NCBI GenBank assembly: GCA_964293475.1
Contig: CAXYYJ010000030.1
Coordinates: 3,792-67,791 of the forward strand
Length of the DNA stretch: 64,000 nt
Origin: UBA12170 sp964293475
GTDB taxonomy: Bacteria; Bacteroidota; Bacteroidia; Bacteroidales; UBA12170
Direction of reading: 5' to 3'
The notes beneath the pieces were generated by a model. The model saw nothing but the letters and a program-made list of their open reading frames with translations. It was not told where the DNA came from and did not search any database. Shown piece after piece: positions 26,128-34,756 of the stretch. Every line of letters begins with the position of its first letter. The first letter of the stretch is position 1. The translations under genes were made by a program, and so were the position numbers.

Positions 26128-27261
26128 ATGCTCAACCGGTCAATTCAATTGCATATAGTATCTTTTGATATACCCTATCCTCCTGACTATGGCGGAGTTA
26201 TTGACGTTTTCTATAAAATCAAATCATTGGCCGAATCTGGGGTTAAAATTCATTTACATACCTTTGTGTATGGTCGAAAGCCCTCACCACATTTAGAGTC
26301 TCTTTGCGAAAAGGTGTCCTATTATCCCCGCCAACGAAATCCATTCCATATCTTTTATCCTTCCCCTTTTATTGTTTCTACAAGACTTTCGAAAATGTTA
26401 CTCGCCAATTTGCAGAAAGATAAAAACCCCATTCTCTTCGAAGGGCTTCATACCTGCGGATGGATTAGCCATGATACTTTAAGTAAACGAGTAAAAGTTG
26501 TTCGAAATCATAATATTGAGCACGATTATTACCAACACCTGGCACAAGCCACACAAAATATTTTTAAGCGCTTATTTTTTTCGCTGGAAGCACGAAAATT
26601 AAAAAGATTCGAGAATCAGCTTCAGTATGCAAACTGCCTTTTGGCAATTTCATTAAACGATGAGAAATATTTTAAAACGAAATTTGATTGTGTTCAATAT
26701 ATTCCGGCTTATAACAATAGCACGGAAATAAGTAGCAAAACCGGTAAAGGTAATTTCATTTTATACCACGGCAATCTTTCGGTGGCTGAGAATATTAAAG
26801 CCGCAAGGTTTTTAATGGATGAAGTATTTAGCAAGCTGAGTTTCCCATGCAAAATTGCGGGAAAAAAGCCACCGCAATCCCTTAGAAATCTTATTTCAAA
26901 TTATCAACATATTGAACTCATCGACAGCCCGTCGGACGAGCAGCTCGATGACCTGATTTCGAATGCACATATCCATATTTTGCCCACATTTCAGGGAACA
27001 GGAATAAAGCTAAAGCTTTTAAAATCCATTTCTCAGGGCAGGCATTGCATTGTAAATTCCACAATGATTAAAGAAACAGGTTTAGAATCAGTATGTTATA
27101 TTGAAGAAACAGGGGATGATATGGTTCGTAGAATTGAACAACTCATTCCGGTGCCATTCGATGAGCAAATGATAGAACTGAGAAAACAAATCTGGGCAAA
27201 ACAATACTCCAATAAATCAAGCACCGCCAGGATAATAAATATCTTAAACGAAAAGTCTTAA
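26128..27261 (+). CDS. Glycosyltransferase (GT-B fold, family 4-like)
   Basis: A 377-residue protein. The N-terminus has the GT-B opening strand and glycine loop (IVSFDIPYPPDYGGVIDVFY). The C-terminal half has a donor-binding region with FILYHGNLSVAENIKAARFL and GTGIKLKLLKSISQGRHCIV, the usual place of the E-x7-E motif, here degenerate. It probably transfers a sugar from a nucleotide donor to a surface glycan or lipid. It stands alone between oppositely oriented genes, not in a polysaccharide cluster. Donor and acceptor are unknown. Confidence 0.75.
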   Translation: MLNRSIQLHIVSFDIPYPPDYGGVIDVFYKIKSLAESGVKIHLHTFVYGRKPSPHLESLCEKVSYYPRQRNPFHIFYPSPFIVSTRLSKMLLANLQKDKNPILFEGLHTCGWISHDTLSKRVKVVRNHNIEHDYYQHLAQATQNIFKRLFFSLEARKLKRFENQLQYANCLLAISLNDEKYFKTKFDCVQYIPAYNNSTEISSKTGKGNFILYHGNLSVAENIKAARFLMDEVFSKLSFPCKIAGKKPPQSLRNLISNYQHIELIDSPSDEQLDDLISNAHIHILPTFQGTGIKLKLLKSISQGRHCIVNSTMIKETGLESVCYIEETGDDMVRRIEQLIPVPFDEQMIELRKQIWAKQYSNKSSTARIINILNEKS

Positions 27262-27293
27262 TTGATTGGAGTAATATATTGGTTATTAATAAT

Positions 27294-29846
27294 TTAAGAT
27301 TTCTTAGATTTTATCTTTTTTACAATACTTATCTCTATTTTATCGAGCTCTTTATTGTATTCTATATCGATAATATCGCCTTCGACAAGTTGAGTTTTTA
27401 TGATTTCTTCCGCCAATTCATCCTCAATATATTTCTGAATTGCTCTTTTTAGGGGACGGGCGCCAAAGTGCGGATCCCAACCTTTTTCGGCAAGAAAATC
27501 TTTTGCTCCTGTGGTTACATTTATCTGATAACCAAGCTGCTCAATTCTCTTATATAAACCTTTAAGTTCGATATCGATGATTTTATGGATATCTTCTCTT
27601 TCCAGATTATTAAATACAATAACATCGTCGATTCTATTGAGAAATTCAGGAGCAAAGGCTTTTTTAAGAGCATTTTCTATCACGCCCTGAGCATAGGTAC
27701 TTTGGCTCGATTTTTTAGCCTGAGTATTGAAACCAACGCCTGCGCCGAAATCCTTGAGCTGTCGGCTTCCTATATTCGAAGTCATAATAATGATGGTATT
27801 TTTGAAATCGACTCTGCGACCAAAGCTATCCGTCAATTGACCATCATCCAGCACCTGAAGCAGCATGTGGAAAACATCGGGGTGGGCTTTCTCAATTTCA
27901 TCCAAAAGAACAATAGAGTAGGGCTTTCTTCGAACTTTTTCGGTAAGCTGTCCGCCTTCTTCATAACCCACATAACCGGGAGGCGCTCCAACCAGGCGGC
28001 TCACAGCAAATTTTTCCATGTATTCGCTCATGTCAATACGAATAAGAGTATCCGCAGAATCGAACATATATTCCGCCAATACTTTGGCCAAATATGTTTT
28101 CCCTACACCTGTGGGGCCAAGAAATATGAAGGTTCCGATGGGTTTTCCGGGGTCTTTGAGTCCGGCTCTGTTACGTCGGATAGCTTTTGTAATTTTTTTA
28201 ATGGCATCGGGTTGACCAATTACTGAGTTGGCCAAATCGTCTTCCATTTTTATGAGTTTGTCGCCTTCTTTTTGAGCAATCCGCTGAACAGGCACACCAG
28301 TCATCATGGCCACAACTTCGGCAACATGGCTATCGGTAACTATTTCCCTGTTAATTTGGGCATCACGTTCCCAGCCTTTTTTAGCAATTTCCAGACTTTC
28401 AGACAACTCGCGCTCAGTATCCCGCAATTGGGCTGCTTTTTCAAACTCCTGCCGTTTGATGGCGTCTTTTTTTAGCTGACTGGTTTCTTCTATCTTTTGC
28501 TCAATTTCAATGATGTTTTCCGGAACGTTCAAATGGGTTATATGAACTCTGGCACCAGCTTCGTCAAGGGCATCGATGGCTTTATCAGGTAAAAAACGAT
28601 CGCTGATATAGCGTGTTGTAAGCTGAACGCAGGCCTTAATGGCTTCGTCGGTATATCTAACCAAATGGTGGTCTTCGTAGCGGCCCTTGATATTGTGAAG
28701 GATGATTTGCGTTTCGTCAGGAGAAGTAGGATCAACGATAATTTTTTGAAATCTTCGTTCAAGAGCTCCGTCCTTTTCAATATTCTGACGATACTCGTCA
28801 AGGGTTGTGGCACCAATACATTGCAGTTCGCCCCGAGCTAAAGCGGGTTTAAACATGTTCGACGCATCTAATGAGCCGCTGGCATTTCCGGCACCCACAA
28901 TTGTATGAATTTCGTCGATAAACAGAATGATTTCAGGATGTTTTTCGAGCTCATTGAGAATGGCTTTCATACGTTCTTCAAACTGTCCGCGATATTTAGT
29001 ACCAGCTACTATCGATGCCAAATCTAGGGTGAAAATACGTTTGTTAAACAAAGCCCGACTCACCTGGCGATTCACAATTCTGATGGCAAGACCTTCGGCA
29101 ATGGCCGATTTTCCAACGCCGGGTTCCCCAATGAGAATGGGGTTATTCTTTTTGCGGCGGCTAAGAATCTGAGCTATTCTCTCCAACTCTCTTTCACGTC
29201 CAACAATGGGGTCTAATCTATTTTCCTCCGCCAATCGGGTTAAATCGCGCCCGAAGTTATCGAGCACCGGAGTAGTGGATTTCGATTCGGCAGGTTTTTT
29301 ACCAGACTGTGGGGGTTTTGCTGAGAATCCACCTTCTTCCGGGTCGTTTGGCAAATCGCCCTGAAACTGGTCTTCGGCAGTATCAGAAATATCGGCTTCT
29401 TCGCTGTGATCGTCTTCAAATTTGCCTACATAGCTGCTTACTCTTTGATAATCAAGCCCATTTCTCGACAAAATCTGAGTTACAATATTGTCGGGATCTT
29501 TTAAAATAGCCAGTATAAGATGCTCTGTACCTACTTTTTGCGATTGAAATCTTCGAGCTTCAAGGTAAGTAAGTTTAATAATTTTCTCAGCCTGACGAAC
29601 AAACGGAATATTTTGAGAATTGGAAATATCCGGGCCAGAAGATATTATAGTTTTTTCAATGTAGTTTTTCACAGAGTCCACATTTATTCCCGCGTCGATC
29701 AAAATTTTATAGGCCATGCCTTTTCCTTCCTTAATTATGCCAAGGAACAAATGCTCAATGCCAATATAATTATTCTTCAGACGAACGGCTTCTTCTCTGC
29801 TATGCGTTAATACTTCCCTTACCCGGGCTGAGAATTTTGCTTCCAT
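27294..29846 (-). CDS. clpC: ClpC-type AAA+ unfoldase of the Clp protease
   Basis: An 850-residue HSP100 unfoldase. It has a double Clp-N repeat (1-145), AAA1 with Walker A GEPGVGKSA (near 243), a short middle domain with a UVR-like motif (RQEFEKAAQLRDTE, near 445-460) that marks ClpC rather than ClpB, and AAA2 with Walker A GPTGVGKTY (near 585). It feeds unfolded proteins into ClpP in the cytoplasm. A Gly-Phe loop for ClpP contact was not checked in detail. It is divergent from gyrA, with 219 bp between them. Candidate -7 boxes on its strand are at 29898-29891 (TAATTTTG) and 29886-29879 (TAGTTTTG). Confidence 0.95.
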   Translation of the reverse strand: MEAKFSARVREVLTHSREEAVRLKNNYIGIEHLFLGIIKEGKGMAYKILIDAGINVDSVKNYIEKTIISSGPDISNSQNIPFVRQAEKIIKLTYLEARRFQSQKVGTEHLILAILKDPDNIVTQILSRNGLDYQRVSSYVGKFEDDHSEEADISDTAEDQFQGDLPNDPEEGGFSAKPPQSGKKPAESKSTTPVLDNFGRDLTRLAEENRLDPIVGRERELERIAQILSRRKKNNPILIGEPGVGKSAIAEGLAIRIVNRQVSRALFNKRIFTLDLASIVAGTKYRGQFEERMKAILNELEKHPEIILFIDEIHTIVGAGNASGSLDASNMFKPALARGELQCIGATTLDEYRQNIEKDGALERRFQKIIVDPTSPDETQIILHNIKGRYEDHHLVRYTDEAIKACVQLTTRYISDRFLPDKAIDALDEAGARVHITHLNVPENIIEIEQKIEETSQLKKDAIKRQEFEKAAQLRDTERELSESLEIAKKGWERDAQINREIVTDSHVAEVVAMMTGVPVQRIAQKEGDKLIKMEDDLANSVIGQPDAIKKITKAIRRNRAGLKDPGKPIGTFIFLGPTGVGKTYLAKVLAEYMFDSADTLIRIDMSEYMEKFAVSRLVGAPPGYVGYEEGGQLTEKVRRKPYSIVLLDEIEKAHPDVFHMLLQVLDDGQLTDSFGRRVDFKNTIIIMTSNIGSRQLKDFGAGVGFNTQAKKSSQSTYAQGVIENALKKAFAPEFLNRIDDVIVFNNLEREDIHKIIDIELKGLYKRIEQLGYQINVTTGAKDFLAEKGWDPHFGARPLKRAIQKYIEDELAEEIIKTQLVEGDIIDIEYNKELDKIEISIVKKIKSKKS

Positions 29847-30012
29847 AAAGCTATCTTTAGTGTATAAATTTCGATAATCAAAACTATTTACAAAATTAGC
29901 CTGAAATTATATCCTGAGACTTCATTTTTCAACAATATCTTGTTAAAATTGTTTATTCTTTCCCAATTCTGACAAGCTTTTTATAGAAAGAAAATGACTA
30001 TCTTCGCGAGCT

Positions 30013-30020
30013 TATATTTG
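30013..30020 (+). promoter_or_regulatory. gyrA promoter -7 box
   Basis: TATATTTG, an exact TAnnTTTG match, 45 bp before the gyrA start. Confidence 0.5.
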
Positions 30021-30065
30021 AAAAAAATTGCGTTATAATTTAAACTAAAATTACAATATATTTCT

Positions 30066-32591
30066 ATGAACGAAGGAGAAAGAATTATTAAGGTAGGCAT
30101 TACCGAACAAATGAAGTCCGCCTACATTGATTACTCAATGTCGGTAATTGTTTCGAGAGCACTACCTGATGTTCGTGATGGATTAAAACCAGTACATCGC
30201 CGCGTTTTATACGGCATGCTGGATTTGGGTGTATTATCAAACAGACCATATAAAAAATCTGCCAGAATAGTAGGGGAAGTATTGGGTAAATATCATCCCC
30301 ACGGCGATTCATCGGTTTACGATGCTATGGTTAGAATGGCTCAGGAATGGTCGCTAAGATATCCTTTGGTCGACGGACAGGGAAACTTTGGATCAATTGA
30401 CGGCGATAGCCCCGCAGCAATGCGTTATACCGAAGCCCGATTGAGAAAGGTTGCCGAAGATATGCTTGTTGATATTGAAAAAGAAACCGTTGATTTTCAG
30501 CTTAACTTCGATGATTCTTTAACCGAACCCACCGTATTGCCCACCAAAATTCCAAACTTATTGGTTAATGGAACCAGTGGTATTGCTGTGGGTATGGCCA
30601 CCAACATGCCTCCCCACAATTTGTCTGAAGTTGTGGATGGAATTTTAGCCTATATTAACAATAACGATATAGATATCAAGGGGTTGATGCAATATATCAA
30701 AGCCCCCGATTTCCCAACCGGCGGAATCATTTATGGTTACGATGGCGTTATCAATGCTTTTGAAACCGGAAGAGGCAGAATAGTTTTGAGAGGTGAAGTT
30801 ATTCTCGAAGAAACAAAATCGGGAAAGGAAATGATTGTTGTTACGAGCATTCCTTACCAAACCAATAAAGCAGAAATGATTAAAAAGACTGCCGATTTGG
30901 TTAACGACAAAAAAATTGATGGTATCAGCGACATCAGAGATGAATCTGACCGCGATGGTATCCGTATAGTTTACGAGTTGAAGCGTGATGCAAATACCAA
31001 TGTGGTATTGAACAGTTTGTATCAATACACAGCTCTTCAATCTTCATTCTCAGTTAATAATATTGCATTGGTTCATGGCCGGCCTATGGTTTTGAACCTG
31101 AAAGACCTTATCCGCCATTTTGTTGACCACAGACATGAAGTTGTTGTGCGCCGCACCCAATTCGACCTGAAACAAGCGGAAAAGAGAGCCCACATTTTAG
31201 AAGGATTGATTATTGCTTCGGATAATATAGAAGAAGTAATTAAAATTATAAGAGGTTCAAAAAGCCCCGACGAAGCCAGAGAAACCCTCATGAAACGCTT
31301 TGAACTGTCCGATATACAGGCCAGAGCTATTGTGGATATGAGATTGAGACAATTAACTGGTCTGGAACAAGATAAACTCAGGGCAGAGTACGAAGAAATT
31401 CTCAAAACCATTGATTATTTGAGAAGTGTTTTGGAAAGTCACGATTTGAGAATGGAAATCATCCGCAATGAACTCATCGAAGTGAAAGACAAATTTGGCG
31501 ACGAACGCAAAAGCAAAATAGAATTCAGCGCTGCCGATTTCCGCATAGAAGATACCATTCCCGATGACAACGTGGTTATTACCATTTCACATGCTGGGTA
31601 TATCAAAAGGACCAATCTTTCCGAGTATCGACGTCAAAACAGAGGCGGAAGAGGAGCCAAAGGAAGCAGTACAAGAACCGAAGATTTCTTAGAGCATTTG
31701 TTTATAGCAAGTATGCACGATTATATGCTCTTCTTTACCGAAGGCGGAAAAGTGTTCTGGCTCAGGGTATTCGAAATCCCCGAAGGAACCCGAACCACCA
31801 AAGGCAGAGCCATTCAAAATATAATCAATATACCATCTGACGATAGAATCAGAGCGTATATCAATACCAAAGACCTTAAGGACGAAGAGTATATCAACAA
31901 TAATTACATTATACTTGCTACCAAGAAAGGTATCATCAAAAAGACATCCCTTGAAGCCTACAGTCGCCCAAGAGCCAATGGTATTAATGCCATTACAGTG
32001 CGCGATGGCGATATCTTATTGGATGCCAAACTAACCAATGGTGAAAACGAAGTAATTCTGGCCGTAAGAAGTGGCCGCGCCATTCGTTTCAATGAGCGGT
32101 TGGTTCGCCCAATGGGTAGAAATGCATCGGGTGTTAGAGGAATAAAACTTGAGAACGAGCGCGACGAGGTGGTTGGAATGGTTTGTATGGAAAATCAGGA
32201 CTACGACATTTTGGTGGTTTCGGAAAAAGGATATGGAAAACGCTCTAAACTCGACGATTACCGCGAAACCAATAGGGGAGGTAAAGGGGTTAGAACTCTG
32301 AATATTACCGAAAAAACTGGTGATTTAATCGACATTAAAAATGTTACCGACCAAAACGATCTTATGATTATCAATAAGAGTGGTATTCTGATTAGAATCC
32401 CTGTGGGTGGAGAAAACAATCCAATCAGGGTTATGGGAAGAAATACCCAGGGCGTTAGGTTGATTAAAATTCAGGAAGGCGATAGCATTGCATCTGTAGC
32501 AAAGGTGGATATGGAAGAATTGGAAAGCGAAGAAGCAGTGGACGATGGCACAATAATTGAAACCGATAATAATCTTGAAGATATCGATTAA
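30066..32591 (+). CDS. gyrA: DNA gyrase subunit A
   Basis: Cutting and rejoining subunit of gyrase (with GyrB), which introduces negative supercoils. In 841 residues it has the breakage-reunion domain with the catalytic tyrosine in AAMRYTEARL (near 122). The quinolone-resistance region HPHGDSSVYDAMVRMAQ keeps Ser and Asp at the positions of E. coli Ser83 and Asp87. Six beta-pinwheel blades follow in the C-terminal half, including the GyrA box (QNRGGRGAKGSS), which sets it apart from ParC. An acidic tail ends the protein. Confidence 0.96.
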   Translation: MNEGERIIKVGITEQMKSAYIDYSMSVIVSRALPDVRDGLKPVHRRVLYGMLDLGVLSNRPYKKSARIVGEVLGKYHPHGDSSVYDAMVRMAQEWSLRYPLVDGQGNFGSIDGDSPAAMRYTEARLRKVAEDMLVDIEKETVDFQLNFDDSLTEPTVLPTKIPNLLVNGTSGIAVGMATNMPPHNLSEVVDGILAYINNNDIDIKGLMQYIKAPDFPTGGIIYGYDGVINAFETGRGRIVLRGEVILEETKSGKEMIVVTSIPYQTNKAEMIKKTADLVNDKKIDGISDIRDESDRDGIRIVYELKRDANTNVVLNSLYQYTALQSSFSVNNIALVHGRPMVLNLKDLIRHFVDHRHEVVVRRTQFDLKQAEKRAHILEGLIIASDNIEEVIKIIRGSKSPDEARETLMKRFELSDIQARAIVDMRLRQLTGLEQDKLRAEYEEILKTIDYLRSVLESHDLRMEIIRNELIEVKDKFGDERKSKIEFSAADFRIEDTIPDDNVVITISHAGYIKRTNLSEYRRQNRGGRGAKGSSTRTEDFLEHLFIASMHDYMLFFTEGGKVFWLRVFEIPEGTRTTKGRAIQNIINIPSDDRIRAYINTKDLKDEEYINNNYIILATKKGIIKKTSLEAYSRPRANGINAITVRDGDILLDAKLTNGENEVILAVRSGRAIRFNERLVRPMGRNASGVRGIKLENERDEVVGMVCMENQDYDILVVSEKGYGKRSKLDDYRETNRGGKGVRTLNITEKTGDLIDIKNVTDQNDLMIINKSGILIRIPVGGENNPIRVMGRNTQGVRLIKIQEGDSIASVAKVDMEELESEEAVDDGTIIETDNNLEDID

Positions 32592-32637
32592 TGAATATTT
32601 TAGACAGCAAATAAAAGTGAATATTAAATTTAATAAA

Positions 32638-33771
32638 ATGAAAAAAATAACATTTTTAGTGGTATTGCTAATTTCAACAAGTATTTTAGTAACCGCACAA
32701 AACAACATTCGGACAACTGCCTATAATTACCTGAGAAAGGGTAAGCTTGATTTGGCCAAGGAGAATATCGACCTGGCTTCTCAACATGAAAAAACCATGA
32801 ACGACCCCAAAACTTGGTTTTATTATGGCAATACCTATTTGCAAATTGCAACTACAGCTGATGAAGCTTATAAAAACTTAGATGCCAATGCGTTGCAAAA
32901 AGCATTTGATGCTTATAAAAAATGTATGGAATTGGATAAGGATCAGGAATATAAAATTCAAATACTCCAGGATATGGTGGTTATTTCGAATAATTTCTAT
33001 ACCCGTGGTTTGAAACATTATAATGCTGAGGATTACAGAAATGCTTATTCAGAGTTCAATAATGCTGTGAATGTCAACACTTCAATTGGACAATTAGATA
33101 CTCTGGCAATTTATGCCGTGGCCATGTCGGCAAATTCGGCGGATATGGTGCCAGAAGCTATTAAGGGTTATAATGAGCTCATTGATATGAAGTACAAAAA
33201 TGCAGCGATTTACAGCGATTTAGCAGGTATCTATAAAAAGCAAAACGATTTGGAATCCGCTAAAAACACTCTTCAAAAGGGTATTGAAATATTCCCGAGC
33301 GATGTGAATATTCTTTTTGCCAAAATCAATATTTTATTGTCTGAGGATAAATATGAGGAAGTGATTAGCGCTTTGAGTTCAGCAATTGAATTAGACCCTG
33401 AAAACTACACTTTATATTTTGTTCTCGGCCAATCTTACGAAAAGATGAATGACTTTGACAAAGCAGTTGCCGGATATGGAAAGGCGTTGGAATTGAAACC
33501 AGATTATTCTGATGCACTTTACAATATGGGGGCACTGTATTTTAACAAAGGTGTTGAATATGCAATGAAAGCCAACGATTTACCTTTGGAAGCTGAAAAG
33601 GAATTTGAAGCATTAAAAGAATCCGCCAACAAAGAATATTTGAAAGCAGAACCTTATTTTGAAAAAGCCATTATCATTTTACCAGATGACCAGGCACTTT
33701 TCAGATCATTGGAACAAATTTACAAATCAACCAATCAGCTTGACAAACTAACCCAACTGAAAAACAGATAG
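32638..33771 (+). CDS. Exported tetratricopeptide-repeat protein
   Basis: A 377-residue protein. The start at 32638 gives a clean signal peptide (MKKITFLVVLLISTSILVTA, cut before QNN); an in-frame ATG at 32557 overlaps the end of gyrA and would bury the signal. Several TPR helices follow, clearest at about 190-330 (YSDLAGIYKKQNDLESAKNT; YFVLGQSYEKMNDFDKAVAG). Probably periplasmic, a scaffold for protein-protein contacts. The gap after gyrA is 46 bp without a terminator, so read-through from gyrA is possible. The specific partner is unknown. Confidence 0.8.
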   Translation: MKKITFLVVLLISTSILVTAQNNIRTTAYNYLRKGKLDLAKENIDLASQHEKTMNDPKTWFYYGNTYLQIATTADEAYKNLDANALQKAFDAYKKCMELDKDQEYKIQILQDMVVISNNFYTRGLKHYNAEDYRNAYSEFNNAVNVNTSIGQLDTLAIYAVAMSANSADMVPEAIKGYNELIDMKYKNAAIYSDLAGIYKKQNDLESAKNTLQKGIEIFPSDVNILFAKINILLSEDKYEEVISALSSAIELDPENYTLYFVLGQSYEKMNDFDKAVAGYGKALELKPDYSDALYNMGALYFNKGVEYAMKANDLPLEAEKEFEALKESANKEYLKAEPYFEKAIIILPDDQALFRSLEQIYKSTNQLDKLTQLKNR

Positions 33772-33790
33772 GGAAGAACTATAAAGAACT

Positions 33791-33828
33791 AAAAAGGCAA
33801 TCCAGATATTATTTTGGATTGCCTTTTT
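33791..33828 (+). terminator. Terminator after the TPR gene
   Basis: A 13-bp stem AAAAAGGCAATCC / GGATTGCCTTTTT with an A/T loop and trailing T's. Confidence 0.9.
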
Positions 33829-34062
33829 TCATTTTATTCCATTCTCAATTGAAAGAAAGATGGAGCCAGGCAAGCCTTTAATCATTGATTTCAATAAGAA
33901 GATTAAGCATGAATGAGATTCGCAATTACTAAATCTAACATACTATTTTCGGGGGTGATTTCTGTATTTCTATTTAACATAATATTAATTATAGGACAAT
34001 TATATATGTGATAAAATGCTGATATTAAATAGATTATAATTACAGGAATGATATCTGTTGAA

Positions 34063-34755
34063 TCACCACTTAGCCTCAGGAAACATCATTTTTTTGATTT
34101 GATTGGCGCTTTTTACGATGGATTGAACCCAATTGAGCATGACTTCAGTTTTTTCGTCTTCGCTGAGTGACCAGTCAATACTGCTGCTTCGCAATTTCTG
34201 ATTGAGATGATGCATGCAAATGGACGCTGAAACTGAGATATTGAAACTCTCGGCAAATCCATACATGGGGATTCTCATTCTGTAATCGGCTTCGTTGATG
34301 GCATATTCTGACAATCCATGTAACTCGTTACCGAAAATTAATGCGGTTTTCTGCGTAATATCAACATCTTCGAGATTAATATTGTTGTTGTGTGGCGTGG
34401 TTGCAATAATCTGATAGCCTTGTTGCCTCAGCGCTTCATAGGCTAAACGGGTGTTGTCTGGCTGTTTGGGATATCTTTTTATGGTTAACCATTTGCCACT
34501 ACCCAGAGCTATATCACGAAAAATACTAAATTCATTCTCCTGCTCCAAAATATGGATGTCCTGCAACCCAAAACTGTCGGCTGAACGAATAACTGCGCTG
34601 GAATTCTGCGCCTGATAGATATCCTCCAAAACAACAGTTAAATGGCGGGTTCTGCTATTTAACACATCGTAAAAAAGCTGTTTCTTTCTATCATTGACAA
34701 ATTCGAGCAGCCGATTCAACAATATTCGCTTTTGCTCAATTGACAAGGGATTCAT
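34063..34755 (-). CDS. trmH: TrmH-like SpoU-class RNA 2'-O-methyltransferase
   Basis: A 230-residue SPOUT methylase. It has the three SpoU motifs: NSSAVIRSADSFG (near 52-64), IFGNELHGLS (near 140) and IPMYGFAESFNISVSASI (near 160-177), which form the knotted SAM site. The size and the short N-terminal extension fit TrmH, which methylates the ribose of G18 in tRNA; an rRNA target cannot be excluded. It ends one base from the next leftward gene's reading region and follows the S9 peptidase on the same strand with no real gap, so they form one operon. Confidence 0.82.
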   Translation of the reverse strand: MNPLSIEQKRILLNRLLEFVNDRKKQLFYDVLNSRTRHLTVVLEDIYQAQNSSAVIRSADSFGLQDIHILEQENEFSIFRDIALGSGKWLTIKRYPKQPDNTRLAYEALRQQGYQIIATTPHNNNINLEDVDITQKTALIFGNELHGLSEYAINEADYRMRIPMYGFAESFNISVSASICMHHLNQKLRSSSIDWSLSEDEKTEVMLNWVQSIVKSANQIKKMMFPEAKW

Positions 34756-34756
34756 A